Made by a program: the position numbers and the translations under genes | Origin: JAKZSU01 sp047517485 | GTDB taxonomy: Bacteria > Pseudomonadota > Alphaproteobacteria > UBA7887 | Assembly: GCA_047517485.1 (NCBI GenBank) | Contig: JAKZSU010000012.1 | Span: forward strand, 1 to 64,000 | Direction of reading: 5' to 3' | Length of the DNA stretch: 64,000 bases | Shown here: positions 6,380 through 15,526 of the stretch, in pieces | How positions within the stretch are numbered: the first letter of the stretch is position 1 | Layout: the number at the start of each line of letters is the position of its first letter | Notes under the pieces: model-generated | Seen by the model: the letters and a program-made list of their open reading frames with translations, nothing else | Database searches by the model: none | What the model was told of the DNA's origin: nothing

Positions 6380-8541
6380 CCGATGAATTCGACGATCTAA
6401 AAATGACCTTGGCCGAGGACGCGCCGTCCTCGAATCCCGTGGCGCGCAAAGCCGCGATCAAGGCCGGACTGGTCGCGTTCGACGCGGAATTTTCCGCCGC
6501 CGCCCAAGGATCGCCGTCCCGAGAACGTCAAAGGGGAAGATTTTCATCAATCCTCCAAACCCTATTCGGGAGACGTTCCATGACCCTCACGCAACCCCGT
6601 TTTCGCTATGTCCTCGCCGGCGGCGCCAGCGTCGCCGTCCTCGCCCTGGTGGTCTTCGGCAGCAACTTGCCGCGCCAGTTTTCGCAAGAAATTTCATTGC
6701 AAAAAGTAGCCGACGACCGCTTGGCGGGCGACTACGACGAAGGCAAAGTCGTTGCGACGACGAGTCAGTTGAAGAGCGAAGTCGATGCCATTCTTGGCGG
6801 GCAGGAGGTGCGTCGCGAATTGGCGGTTCCGCTAACGGATTCAGAATCATTACCTAGATCGCGCAACAAGTCGGCGCAATTGCCACAATCCGTATCCGAA
6901 CCGGAGGTTATGACTTGGCATGCACCCAGTGCCGATCAAACTGCCAAGTCGACTGAGGCCAACCGCGGAATCGCGCAAGAATCCTTTGCCGATTTGTCGG
7001 CCGACACCGGCGGGGTTGCCAGCGCGCCGGCGATCATGATGGAGCGTGCCGACGTGCAGGCCCGCATTGCCGACGCGCCCGCGAAGGCGCAGTACGAGGA
7101 CCAAGGCCGCGATCGCTTTGCCGATATCGAGGCCAATCCGGTGAACGTGGTCGCCGAGCAACCGGTATCGACCTTCTCGATCGATGTCGACACCGCGTCC
7201 TATGCCTTCATGCGTGGCTCGCTGAACCAAGGCGTTTTGCCGCAGAAGGACGCGGTGCGTATCGAGGAGCTGATCAATTATTTCGACTACGACTACGCGC
7301 TGCCCGACGACCGCGAGGCGCCGTTCCGCGCCCACGTCTCGGTCATGCCGACGCCGTGGAACGACGAGACCCAGCTGATGAGCATCGGCATCAAGGGCTA
7401 TGACCTCGACGCGGCGGAGAAACCGCACGCGAACCTGGTGTTCCTGATCGACACTTCGGGCTCGATGAACCATGAAAAAAAGCTGCCGTTGTTGATCAAC
7501 TCTTTCAAACTGTTGCTCGACAGCCTCGACGCGGACGATACGGTGGCGATCGTCACGTATGCCGGCAGCGCGGGCACCGCGCTCGAGCCGACTAAAGTTT
7601 CTGAACGGGCGAAAATTCTCGCCAGTCTCGAACGCTTGCGATCCGGCGGCTCGACCGCCGGCGCCGAGGGCATCCGCCAAGCCTATCTGTTGGCCGAGCA
7701 AAACCTCGTCGAGGACGGGGTGAACCGGGTGATCCTGGCCACTGACGGCGATTTCAATGTCGGCATCACCGATCAGGAAGAACTCAAGAGCTACATCGAG
7801 CGCAAGCGCGAAACCGGGATCTCGCTCTCGGTCCTCGGCTTCGGCCGCGGCAACTACAACGACGAGCTGATGCAGATCCTCGCCCAGAACGGCAACGGCA
7901 ACGCCGCCTATATCGACAACCTGTCGGAAGCACGAAAAGTACTGGTCGAGGAAGCGACCTCGACTTTGTTCACCATCGCCAAGGACGTCAAGATCCAGAT
8001 CGAGTTCAACCCGGCGACGGTCTCGGAGTATCGCCTGATCGGCTATGAGACCCGCATGCTCGCGCGCGAGGATTTCAACAATGACAAGATCGACGCCGGC
8101 GACATCGGCGCCGGGCATACGGTCACCGCGTTGTATGAATTGACCCCGGTGGGTACCGGCGCCGAACGCATCGACTCGCTGCGCTATCAACCCTCCGCGG
8201 ACGTGGAAGGAGAGGCGGCTTCGAGCGAGATGGCGTTCCTCAAGATTCGCTACAAACTGCCCGACAGCGACACCAGCACGTTAATCACCCAGGCGATCAC
8301 CGAGGATAACGTCTCGAACGACGTGTCGTCGGCGCCCCGCGAGGCCCGCTTCGCCGCCGCCGTCGCCGGTTTTGGCCAGCTCTTGCGCGGCGGCCGCCAT
8401 ACCGGCGACTATGGCTATGACCATGTGATCGCCTTGGCGCAGGGCGCCAAGGGTGACGATGATTTCGGCTACCGGTCGGAATTCATCAGCTTGGTCCGCC
8501 TGGCGAAATCCGCCGCCGATTTGGAAGCGCTCCGTCGCTAA
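6376..8541 (+). CDS. Membrane-anchored VWA / YfbK-type protein, possible sigma partner
   Basis: This is a 721-residue protein. Residues 1-75 are cytoplasmic and uncharacterised; one transmembrane helix lies at about 77-96 (YVLAGGASVAVLALVVFG); about 150 low-complexity residues follow. A YfbK N-terminal domain starts near 263 (VSTFSIDVDTASYAFMR), and a VWA domain follows with a complete metal site: D359-T-S-G-S363, the SGGSTAG threonine, and TDGDF. The C-terminus resembles DUF3520. It overlaps the ECF sigma gene by four bases, and the small cytoplasmic head plus one helix is the layout of membrane anti-sigma factors. The anti-sigma role is an inference; the VWA/YfbK identity is clear. Confidence 0.9.
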   Translation: MTDEFDDLKMTLAEDAPSSNPVARKAAIKAGLVAFDAEFSAAAQGSPSRERQRGRFSSILQTLFGRRSMTLTQPRFRYVLAGGASVAVLALVVFGSNLPRQFSQEISLQKVADDRLAGDYDEGKVVATTSQLKSEVDAILGGQEVRRELAVPLTDSESLPRSRNKSAQLPQSVSEPEVMTWHAPSADQTAKSTEANRGIAQESFADLSADTGGVASAPAIMMERADVQARIADAPAKAQYEDQGRDRFADIEANPVNVVAEQPVSTFSIDVDTASYAFMRGSLNQGVLPQKDAVRIEELINYFDYDYALPDDREAPFRAHVSVMPTPWNDETQLMSIGIKGYDLDAAEKPHANLVFLIDTSGSMNHEKKLPLLINSFKLLLDSLDADDTVAIVTYAGSAGTALEPTKVSERAKILASLERLRSGGSTAGAEGIRQAYLLAEQNLVEDGVNRVILATDGDFNVGITDQEELKSYIERKRETGISLSVLGFGRGNYNDELMQILAQNGNGNAAYIDNLSEARKVLVEEATSTLFTIAKDVKIQIEFNPATVSEYRLIGYETRMLAREDFNNDKIDAGDIGAGHTVTALYELTPVGTGAERIDSLRYQPSADVEGEAASSEMAFLKIRYKLPDSDTSTLITQAITEDNVSNDVSSAPREARFAAAVAGFGQLLRGGRHTGDYGYDHVIALAQGAKGDDDFGYRSEFISLVRLAKSAADLEALRR

Positions 8542-8547
8542 GACCTT

Positions 8548-9309
8548 CTACTTCGATCCGCGCCGCTCCAGGAATTTGGCCATGATCTTATGTGGCTCGC
8601 CGCTTTCATAGGCGGCACGCTGGAGCGGCGCGGCCGCGACGAACGCATCGTCGAACGCCGCTTGCGTCATCTGTCTCAGCCGTATCTTGGTCAATCGAAA
8701 GGCGTTCACCGGCTGCTCGGCGAGCGCCTTCGCTTCTGCAATCGCGACATCCCGAACCTCCTCCTCGGGCACGATCCGGCTCAGTAAACCGAGCCTCTGC
8801 GCTTCCTCGGACTCGACCAGACGCCCCGTCAGCGCCAGGTCTCGGGTTTGCAGATGGCCCAATGTCAGCGCCATCAGTTGCACGCCGATAACGCTCGCCA
8901 AGCCGACATTGATCTCGGGTTGGCCGAGACGCACCCCGGCATGGCCGATTCGCGCATCGCACAGCAGGGCGACTTGAAATCCGGCGCCGGCGGCAAGCCC
9001 GTTCACCGCCGCGACGCACGGTTTGTCGAGGTCGCGAATGGCGGTGAGAAAGTGCCGCAAATCGTCGACCCACGCGACCGCCTCGTCGGCGCTGAACGCG
9101 GCGGTCTCGGCGAGGTCGTTGCCGGCGCAAAACGCCTTGTTTCCCGCGCCGGTGATCACGACGCCGCGCAGGTCTTCGCGTCGATTGACCGGCGCTAGCG
9201 CCTCGACCACCTCCGCCCGCATCGCCGCATGCAGGGCATTGCGCACCGCTGGTCGGGCGAAGGTCACGATAAGAAATCCGTCCGCGGTTCGGGTTTCGAT
9301 AAATTCCAT
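8548..9309 (-). CDS. Enoyl-CoA hydratase/isomerase family protein
   Basis: This 253-residue crotonase-fold protein has the oxyanion-hole segments GNKAFCAGNDLAE (residues 56-68) and NGLAAGAGFQVALLCD, and a glutamate in LGQPEINVGL that corresponds to one of the two catalytic acids of hydratases. The first catalytic position is not the usual glutamate, so isomerase or another crotonase activity remains possible. GGAGG stands ahead of the ATG. It converges with the VWA gene, only six bases apart, and is divergent from the Sel1-repeat gene. A role in fatty or amino acid CoA-ester breakdown is likely. Confidence 0.9.
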   Translation of the reverse strand: MEFIETRTADGFLIVTFARPAVRNALHAAMRAEVVEALAPVNRREDLRGVVITGAGNKAFCAGNDLAETAAFSADEAVAWVDDLRHFLTAIRDLDKPCVAAVNGLAAGAGFQVALLCDARIGHAGVRLGQPEINVGLASVIGVQLMALTLGHLQTRDLALTGRLVESEEAQRLGLLSRIVPEEEVRDVAIAEAKALAEQPVNAFRLTKIRLRQMTQAAFDDAFVAAAPLQRAAYESGEPHKIMAKFLERRGSK

Positions 9310-9366
9310 GGCGTTGGCCTCCGTTCGCCGGCATTCTGGCGGTGGTCGGCAAGCGGGGGAAGACCC

Positions 9367-10209
9367 ATGGTTGCAAAATCAGACATGGTGCGGATCGCGC
9401 GTTGGGCGGGCTTTGCCGCTACTCTGGTCTGCCAGCAGACCGCGACGGCGGTCGCCGACAACGAAGCGGCCGAGGTCGCCTACGATCGCGGCGACTATGA
9501 CAGCGCGATGGTCCAATGGTTGGCCGAAGCCGATCGCGGTGATGCCACGGCGCAATACAATGTCGCCACGCTGCTCCGGCTGGGCCGCGGCGGCGCGCCA
9601 AATCCCAAGGCCTCGGCGGTCTGGTACCGCGCCGCCGCCGAGCAAGGCCATTTGGCGGCGCAGACCAATCTCGGGCGGCTGTATCTCGCCGGCGCCGGCC
9701 TCAAGCGCGACCCGGCGCGGGCGATGAAGTGGTTCGCGGCGGCGGCGGAGAAACATTATCCGCCGGCGGAGTATTATTTGGCGGAGCTGTTTCGCACCGG
9801 CGAGGGGGTGTTGTGGGATCCCGAGCGCGCGCTCGAGCTTTATCTCTCGGCGGCGGAACAGGGTCTCACCCAAGCCGCCTTCAGACTGTCGCGGATGTAT
9901 CGCACCGGCGACGGGGTACCGCGCAATTTCCGCGCCTCGCGCGAGTGGACGGTGCGCGCCGCGGTCGGCGGGCACGCGGAGGCGCAATACCATCTCGCGG
10001 CGCTTTATTTCCGCGGCGAAGGACATAAGGCGGACCCGGTACGCGCGCTGATCTGGTATCACCACGCGGATCGTGGCGGCTATGTCGGTGCCGCGCAAAT
10101 GCGCGATGCGATTGCACAATCGCTCACCCCCCAACAACGCGCCGAAATCGACGACATCGCCAAAAAGATCGAGCGCGCATTGACCCGTGCCACCGTCGCC
10201 GAGCCATGA
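9367..10209 (+). CDS. Exported Sel1-repeat (TPR-like) protein
   Basis: This is a 280-residue protein with an N-terminal signal sequence (RIARWAGFAATLVCQQTATAVADN) and about five Sel1 repeats from residue 55 to 255. They are recognised by the recurring A-x-x-x-L-G-x-L-Y-x-x-G-x-G and A-x-x-W-Y-x-x-A-A-x-x-G-H pattern. Sel1 proteins are alpha-solenoid scaffolds for protein contacts in the periplasm or envelope. The ATG is preceded by GGGGGA at good spacing. It begins divergently from the enoyl-CoA hydratase gene. The partner is unknown. Confidence 0.9.
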   Translation: MVAKSDMVRIARWAGFAATLVCQQTATAVADNEAAEVAYDRGDYDSAMVQWLAEADRGDATAQYNVATLLRLGRGGAPNPKASAVWYRAAAEQGHLAAQTNLGRLYLAGAGLKRDPARAMKWFAAAAEKHYPPAEYYLAELFRTGEGVLWDPERALELYLSAAEQGLTQAAFRLSRMYRTGDGVPRNFRASREWTVRAAVGGHAEAQYHLAALYFRGEGHKADPVRALIWYHHADRGGYVGAAQMRDAIAQSLTPQQRAEIDDIAKKIERALTRATVAEP

Positions 10210-10257
10210 CTCTTGGTATATGCTCGCGCCGTGGAGACGAGATCTAAGGGAGCGGGC

Positions 10258-10941
10258 GTGGATTTCATTTTTATGCTCACCCGAGCGGACAAAACGGTTG
10301 CGGATTGCGTGAGCGTAATCGACCAGGTTTTGCCGCTCGGCGTGATGCATATCGGGTTTAAGGACATCGGCGTCGACCGGGCGACGCTGATCACCGCCAA
10401 TGACGCGATCAAGGGCGCGGGGGCGACGAGTTACATGGAGGTCGTCAGCACCGGCGCGGCGGACTCCTTGGACTCGGCGCGCATCGCCCGCGATATCGGG
10501 GTCGATTGCTTGCTCGGCGGCACCGAAGTCGCGGCGACCCTCGACATTCTTGACGGCAGCGGGATCGGCTATTACCCGTTCGCCGGCCGGCCGCGCGGCC
10601 ATCCGACGGTGCTCGACGGCACCGCGGCAGACATCGCCGCCCAGTGTCGAAGCTTCGAGGCGGCGGGCTGCGCTGGGGTCAATTTGCTGGCTTATCGCGC
10701 CACCGAGGACGACCCCATCGCGCTGATACGCGCCGCGCGCGGCGCCATTGACGGCGTCGTGATCGTCGCCGGCAGCGTCGATTCGCCACAGCGAATCCAG
10801 GCGGTCGCGGCGGCCGGCGCCGACGCTTTCACAATTGGTACGGCGGTATTCGACGCAACCTTCGCGCCGCAAAGCGACACTTTGGCCGATCAGGTACGGG
10901 CGATCATCGACGCTTGCGCCGCCACGGAGCCGGTGAATTAG
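10258..10941 (+). CDS. Unassigned TIM-barrel protein (HisA/NanE-like fold)
   Basis: This is a 227-residue protein whose strand pattern reads as a complete beta/alpha barrel: DFIFMLTRAD, VMHIGFKDIGV, TSYMEVVS, DCLLGGTEV, GIGYYPFAGR, GVNLLAYRA, GVVIVAGSVDS, and a final GADAFTIGTAVFD that looks like a phosphate-binding turn. This resembles small sugar-phosphate epimerases or HisA-type isomerases, but I cannot name an activity. The GTG start is chosen for AAGGGA seven bases upstream; a longer TTG form is less likely. It follows the Sel1 gene closely and overlaps the convergent threonine dehydratase by four bases. Confidence 0.75.
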   Translation: MDFIFMLTRADKTVADCVSVIDQVLPLGVMHIGFKDIGVDRATLITANDAIKGAGATSYMEVVSTGAADSLDSARIARDIGVDCLLGGTEVAATLDILDGSGIGYYPFAGRPRGHPTVLDGTAADIAAQCRSFEAAGCAGVNLLAYRATEDDPIALIRAARGAIDGVVIVAGSVDSPQRIQAVAAAGADAFTIGTAVFDATFAPQSDTLADQVRAIIDACAATEPVN

Positions 10942-11921
10942 CCGTCGGACAAGGCCCGGATGAACATGTCGGGCGCGATGTTGCCGCCCGAGACGATCAC
11001 CAATACGGTTTTTTTCCGGCAGTCGAAGTGGCCGCACAACACCGCCGCCAGGGCGACCGCGCCGCCTGGCTCGACCACCACCCGCAAATTTCGGTACGCC
11101 CAGGCGACGGCGTTCAAGGCTTCGTCGTCGGTGACCACGACGCCGTCCGACAGCAGGCGCCGGTTCAGGGCGAAGGTGAGCGCCCCGGGTTCCGGCGCGA
11201 GCAGCGCGTCACAGATCGATCGCGCGTCGGGGGCATTGCCGACCCGCTGCCCGGCGCCGAGCGATCGCGCGGTGTCGTCAAAACCGGCCGGCTCCACCGG
11301 GTGGATGCTGATACCGGGACAATGATTCTCTAGCGCCAAGGCGCTGCCCGCGATTAAGCCGCCACCGCCGCACGGCGACAGGGCATGGTCGGGGGTCAAG
11401 CCCAGCGCGGCCGCTTGCGCCGCCGCTTCGAGGCCGACGGTGCCTTGGCCGGCAATGATCCTGGCATCGTCATAGGGCGGGACGATCGTCGCGCCGCGCT
11501 CGCGGGCGATCGCCGTGCCGATCGCTTCGCGGCTCTCGGTGTAGCGGTCGTAAAAGACGATCTCGGCGCCGAGCGCCCGGGTGTTGTCGATTTTAGGCAC
11601 CGGCGCGTCCGACGGCATGACGATGGTCGCTGGCGCGCCGACCAACGCTGCCGCGGCCGCCACCCCTTGGGCGTGGTTGCCCGACGACCAGGCGAGGACG
11701 CCGCGCGCGATTTCACCCTCGTCGAGCCGGCAAATCCGATTGAAAGCGCCGCGAAACTTAAACGTGCCGGTGCGTTGCAGGGCTTCGACCTTGAGCAAAA
11801 TTCGCCCGCCCGATACCTCGTCCAAGGCATCGGAGCGCAGCAGCGGGGTGAGTACGGCGTGGCCGCGAATCCGCCGCGCGGCATCGACAATGTCGTCTAT
11901 GGTCGGGAGTCCGTCGTCCAT
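10938..11921 (-). CDS. Threonine/serine dehydratase, PLP-dependent
   Basis: This 327-residue fold type II PLP enzyme deaminates L-threonine or L-serine to the 2-oxo acid. Lys55 in TGTFKFRGA binds PLP, SSGNHAQG is the substrate loop, and the GGGGL glycine loop (about 184-188) binds the cofactor phosphate. There is no regulatory ACT-like C-terminal domain, so this is the short catabolic (TdcB/serine racemase-like) type rather than biosynthetic IlvA. It lies 20 bases behind the lytic transglycosylase on the same strand and may be co-transcribed with it. Serine racemase activity cannot be excluded. Confidence 0.9.
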   Translation of the reverse strand: MDDGLPTIDDIVDAARRIRGHAVLTPLLRSDALDEVSGGRILLKVEALQRTGTFKFRGAFNRICRLDEGEIARGVLAWSSGNHAQGVAAAAALVGAPATIVMPSDAPVPKIDNTRALGAEIVFYDRYTESREAIGTAIARERGATIVPPYDDARIIAGQGTVGLEAAAQAAALGLTPDHALSPCGGGGLIAGSALALENHCPGISIHPVEPAGFDDTARSLGAGQRVGNAPDARSICDALLAPEPGALTFALNRRLLSDGVVVTDDEALNAVAWAYRNLRVVVEPGGAVALAAVLCGHFDCRKKTVLVIVSGGNIAPDMFIRALSDG

Positions 11922-11941
11922 CGTGACGTGCGGTCGAGTCC

Positions 11942-13966
11942 TTAGCGATTGGCCATCTGGCCGGCGCCGCCGATCATATCATCGACAATCCGCAATGGCG
12001 GAGGATTGGCCGGGTCGGCCAATAAATGACGATACACCTGGGCGCCTTCGAGGACACGCTGGACATAGTTTCTCGCCTCCGAGAAGGGAATCATTTCGAT
12101 CCAATCCACCACGTCGACATCGGCCCGGCGCGGATCGCCATTTTGGCGGATCCATTTTTTGACCCGGCCCGGGCCCGCGTTATAGGCCGCGAACGCCAAG
12201 ACCTGCGCCCCTTGATAGGATTTGAACAGACCCGACAGATACGCCGTGCCGAGGCGAATATTGTAGGCGTCGTCGCTGGTCAGCCGAGACCGTTTGTAGG
12301 AGACACCGATTTGTTTGGCGACCTGGCGCGCGGTTGCCGGCATGAGCTGCATCAACCCGCGCGCGCCGGCACGACTGACCGCGCGGCCGTTGAGTTCGCT
12401 TTCCTGGCGCGCCAGGCCGAGCACAACACCGAGGTCGGGCATACCGGGCCGCAGCGATGCATTGGCCAACGCCTTGGGGACGGGGTAGGCGGCCGGGGTC
12501 ACTGTCAGGCCGGACCGAGAGACTTGCTTGGCGCCGCGAATGGCGACCTTCGCCAGATCGTAATCGAGCGCGAGCATGGCGATCATCGCCCGTTCGACCG
12601 GCGTTGTTGCGGAGCGGGCGAGATGAGCGACGATGTGCGACATCAGATCGGAGTCCGCCAATTCGCCAAGCATTCGCGCGAGCCGGACCAGCTCGCGGGC
12701 CTCGAAAGCCTTGCGCAACGCGGGAGAAGGTTGTGGGTGATAGGGCAGGGATAGGGTCTTGCGGCCGAGCGCGATGATCGCCAGCTGGCCATAAAACGTC
12801 GTCTGCCGGCTCGCCGCCCGCGTATACCAGCGCTCCCGCTCGAGCGGAAGGCCCGCCGCTTCGGCGGCGCGGCCGCTCCAATAGGCGCCGCGGGCGATGC
12901 TGATCGGCATCGCGACGACGTCGTGCATCGTCGTGAAGTGCTGATAGGCCAGCGCCGGCTCGTCGAGAAATCGCAAAGCGATCCATCCCGCCAGCCATTC
13001 CGCCTCGGCGATCCCCGAAGCGCCGGTTTGGCCGTGTCGCGCCGCTAGGCGATAGGCGTCGGTGATGGCGCCGTCCGCCAAGGTGCGGCGGGCGAGAATA
13101 TGGCGCTCTTTCCACCATCGCTTTGGCCGTACCAGATCCGCCGGTGGCTGCGCCAGGAGCGCCATCGCGCCGGCGTCGAGATCGGCGCGGCGGCGCCAGC
13201 GAACGCGCTCAAAGATCAAACCGGGATCGGAGAGCAAAGCGGCGGGAACCCGCTTGATCGTGGCATCGACGCCACCGGCGCGGCTCATCAGCGCGAGACG
13301 CGCCAATGCCAATTTGCGGTGACCATCGTCGACCCGTTTGACCTGACGTCGCGCCGCCCGCCGTTGATTGTCCCACAGCAGCCGGTCGAGCCGCGCGATG
13401 TGGTCGTTGGCGGTCAGCACCTGCTTATGGGCCCTGAGAAACGACTTTTCCTCGTGTGAATTGAAATTATGACCGATCCACGCCTCGCGAATATAAGCCT
13501 GCCCGCGGTCGACTTGGCCGGCGTCGATCAGTGCCTCGCCGAGCCGCCGCATGCCCGCACCGGTCATCGGCGGGTAGCGCTCGAACCAGGTGATGACAGC
13601 GTGGTCCGGCTCGCTCTCCGGCATCGCCTCCTCGGCGCGCCGCCGCAACTGATTCAAACCGGGCCAATCTCTGTTTGAATCTATAAAATTCGTTATTTCA
13701 TAATATGTTGCGACGCTCCTCTTATGTTTTAAATATAGCCATTCGACGAATTTCTCGACCAGCGGATCGCTAACCTGGCGGGCGGACGCGCGGGCCGATT
13801 TCCAGCGTCTGTTCTGGGCGTCGTTGAAGGCGGCGCGGGCCACGCTGAGTTCGCTTTGGGAGAGGATTTGCGGCGCCGCCGCGCTCGCGTCCAGGCTCAT
13901 CTCGAAGCGCGTCGCGCAAACAAGACCCAGAAAGACCGTGATGGCTAGCCGACGCGACGAAAGCAT
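11942..13966 (-). CDS. Soluble lytic murein transglycosylase (Slt70-like)
   Basis: This 674-residue periplasmic enzyme cleaves peptidoglycan glycan strands with anhydro-sugar formation. A signal peptide (RRLAITVFLGLVCATRF) is followed by a long helical superfamily-U domain and a C-terminal SLT domain containing the catalytic glutamate in LARQESELN, then SRAGARGLMQLMPATAR and FAAYNAGPGRVKKW. The ATG is chosen over an upstream TTG because GGGGGA precedes it and it gives a normal signal peptide. It is divergent from dapA and probably shares a transcript with the downstream threonine dehydratase. Confidence 0.93.
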   Translation of the reverse strand: MLSSRRLAITVFLGLVCATRFEMSLDASAAAPQILSQSELSVARAAFNDAQNRRWKSARASARQVSDPLVEKFVEWLYLKHKRSVATYYEITNFIDSNRDWPGLNQLRRRAEEAMPESEPDHAVITWFERYPPMTGAGMRRLGEALIDAGQVDRGQAYIREAWIGHNFNSHEEKSFLRAHKQVLTANDHIARLDRLLWDNQRRAARRQVKRVDDGHRKLALARLALMSRAGGVDATIKRVPAALLSDPGLIFERVRWRRRADLDAGAMALLAQPPADLVRPKRWWKERHILARRTLADGAITDAYRLAARHGQTGASGIAEAEWLAGWIALRFLDEPALAYQHFTTMHDVVAMPISIARGAYWSGRAAEAAGLPLERERWYTRAASRQTTFYGQLAIIALGRKTLSLPYHPQPSPALRKAFEARELVRLARMLGELADSDLMSHIVAHLARSATTPVERAMIAMLALDYDLAKVAIRGAKQVSRSGLTVTPAAYPVPKALANASLRPGMPDLGVVLGLARQESELNGRAVSRAGARGLMQLMPATARQVAKQIGVSYKRSRLTSDDAYNIRLGTAYLSGLFKSYQGAQVLAFAAYNAGPGRVKKWIRQNGDPRRADVDVVDWIEMIPFSEARNYVQRVLEGAQVYRHLLADPANPPPLRIVDDMIGGAGQMANR

Positions 13967-14004
13967 ACCTGTCCCCCGCTGAAGACAATTCAATATAGCA
14001 TTGC

Positions 14005-14062
14005 GCCCGGCGCTCTCAATTCGCAGCCCGGGGCCCGCTCTGGCGGTTGCTCGGCGCCGGGC
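14005..14062. repeat. Inverted repeat between slt and dapA
   Basis: GCCCGGCGC at 14005-14013 is exactly inverted at 14054-14062 within the 173-bp divergent region between the transglycosylase and dapA. It could be a hairpin in the dapA leader or a coincidence of GC-rich sequence. No riboswitch-like conserved core was seen. Confidence 0.3.
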
Positions 14063-14139
14063 CGGGGAGTAAGGTCCGCATCTTCGGGAGCTAGGCGTGG
14101 CCAGACTAGGTTATGCCCCCGATATTGGAGTATTAGACG

Positions 14140-15045
14140 ATGTTTCACGGGTCGTTCACCGCGCTGATCACGCCGTTCGAGAATGGCAAGGTCGCCGATA
14201 GAACTTATCAAGAATTTGTGAATTGGCAGATCGAGCAAGGATCGCACGGGCTGGTTCCGTGCGGCACCACCGGGGAATCGCCGACGCTCCGTCATACCGA
14301 GCATCGCCATGTCACCGAGCTATGCATCGAAGCGGTCGGCGGGCGAGTTCCGGTGATCGCCGGCGCCGGGTCCAATTCGACCGAGGAAGCCGTCGATCTG
14401 ACCAAACACGCGCACCAGGCCGGCGCCGACGCGGTGCTGGTGGTGACGCCCTATTACAACAAGCCGACCCAGGACGGGCTGTACGCCCATTTCGAGGCGG
14501 TCGCCGCGGCCGCCGATATCCCGGTGATCATCTACAATATTCCCGGGCGCTCGGTGGTCAATATGTCGGTGGCGACAATGGCCCGGTTGGCGTGCTTGGC
14601 AAACATCGTCGGGGTCAAGGACGCCACCGCCGATCTGACCCGCCCGCTCGACGAACGCGCGGCGATCGATGGTGATTTCTGCCTGCTATCCGGCGAGGAC
14701 GGGACCGCGCTGGCTTATCTCGCCAATGGCGGCCATGGCTGTATCTCGGTGACCGCCAATATCGCGCCGGCGCTGTGTGCCGAAATGCAGAACGCGTGGC
14801 GAGACGGCGACGCGGCACGCGCCCTGGCGGTCCAGGATTCGTTGATGCCGCTTCATTCAAATCTCTTCGTCGAAACCAGTCCCGGGCCGGTCAAATATGC
14901 CGCGAGCTTGCTCGGTCTGTGCTCGGGCGAGCTGCGTCTGCCGATGGTCGAGGTGACCGAGGCCACCAAGGATGTGGTGCGCGCCGGGCTCGAAGCGACC
15001 GGCCTGTTGAACGAGGGCGTCGAGCAATGGCGAGCGGCGAACTGA
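14140..15045 (+). CDS. dapA: 4-hydroxy-tetrahydrodipicolinate synthase
   Basis: This 301-residue TIM-barrel aldolase condenses pyruvate with aspartate semialdehyde, the first committed step to lysine and meso-diaminopimelate. Lys160 in VGVKDATAD forms the Schiff base. Tyr132 (IYNIPGR) and the CGTTGES threonine pair complete the proton relay, and Arg137 binds the substrate carboxylate. Length and motif spacing match E. coli DapA almost residue for residue. GGAG precedes the ATG. The gene overlaps smpB by 19 bases, as commonly seen in alphaproteobacteria. Confidence 0.97.
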   Translation: MFHGSFTALITPFENGKVADRTYQEFVNWQIEQGSHGLVPCGTTGESPTLRHTEHRHVTELCIEAVGGRVPVIAGAGSNSTEEAVDLTKHAHQAGADAVLVVTPYYNKPTQDGLYAHFEAVAAAADIPVIIYNIPGRSVVNMSVATMARLACLANIVGVKDATADLTRPLDERAAIDGDFCLLSGEDGTALAYLANGGHGCISVTANIAPALCAEMQNAWRDGDAARALAVQDSLMPLHSNLFVETSPGPVKYAASLLGLCSGELRLPMVEVTEATKDVVRAGLEATGLLNEGVEQWRAAN

Positions 15046-15497
15046 CGACCAAGGTCGTTGCCCAGAATCGCAAGGCGCGGCACGACTATTTCATCGAGGA
15101 AACGCTCGAGGCGGGGATGGAGTTGGTCGGGACCGAGGTCAAATCCCTCCGTCAGGGCCGCGCCAGTCTCGGCGACGCCTTTGCCCAGGAGCGCGACGGC
15201 GAGATGTTTCTCATGAACGCGCATATCTCGGCCTATACCGCCGCCAACCGGTTCAATCATGAGCCGCTGCGACCGCGCAAACTGCTGCTCCATAAACGTG
15301 AAATCGGCCGACTCGCCGGTCTGGTTCAACGTCAGGGGTACACGGTGGTGCCGCTCAAGCTTTACTTCAATGAGCGTGGCAAGGCGAAAGTCGAGCTCGG
15401 GGTCGCGCGCGGGCGCAAACAGCACGACAAACGCGAACGGGAAAAAGAGCGCAGCTGGCAACGGGAAAAAGCGCGCCTGCTCCGCGACACGAAATGA
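15027..15497 (+). CDS. smpB: SsrA-binding protein
   Basis: This 156-residue partner of tmRNA works in ribosome rescue. It delivers SsrA RNA to stalled ribosomes and its C-terminal tail mimics the tRNA anticodon part. Family motifs are present: [44 protein letters not shown], and the basic tail [19 protein letters not shown]. The ATG used lies inside the end of dapA, indicating translational coupling. The tmRNA gene itself is not in this window. Confidence 0.97.
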   Translation: MASGELTTKVVAQNRKARHDYFIEETLEAGMELVGTEVKSLRQGRASLGDAFAQERDGEMFLMNAHISAYTAANRFNHEPLRPRKLLLHKREIGRLAGLVQRQGYTVVPLKLYFNERGKAKVELGVARGRKQHDKREREKERSWQREKARLLRDTK

Positions 15498-15526
15498 CGA
15501 CGACCAGCGTTACCGGGAGTAAATCG

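Noticed and set aside
13967..14139. Possible lysine riboswitch before dapA
   Set aside because: The spacer is only about 170 bp and shows none of the conserved riboswitch core; only a 9-bp GC-rich inverted repeat was found.
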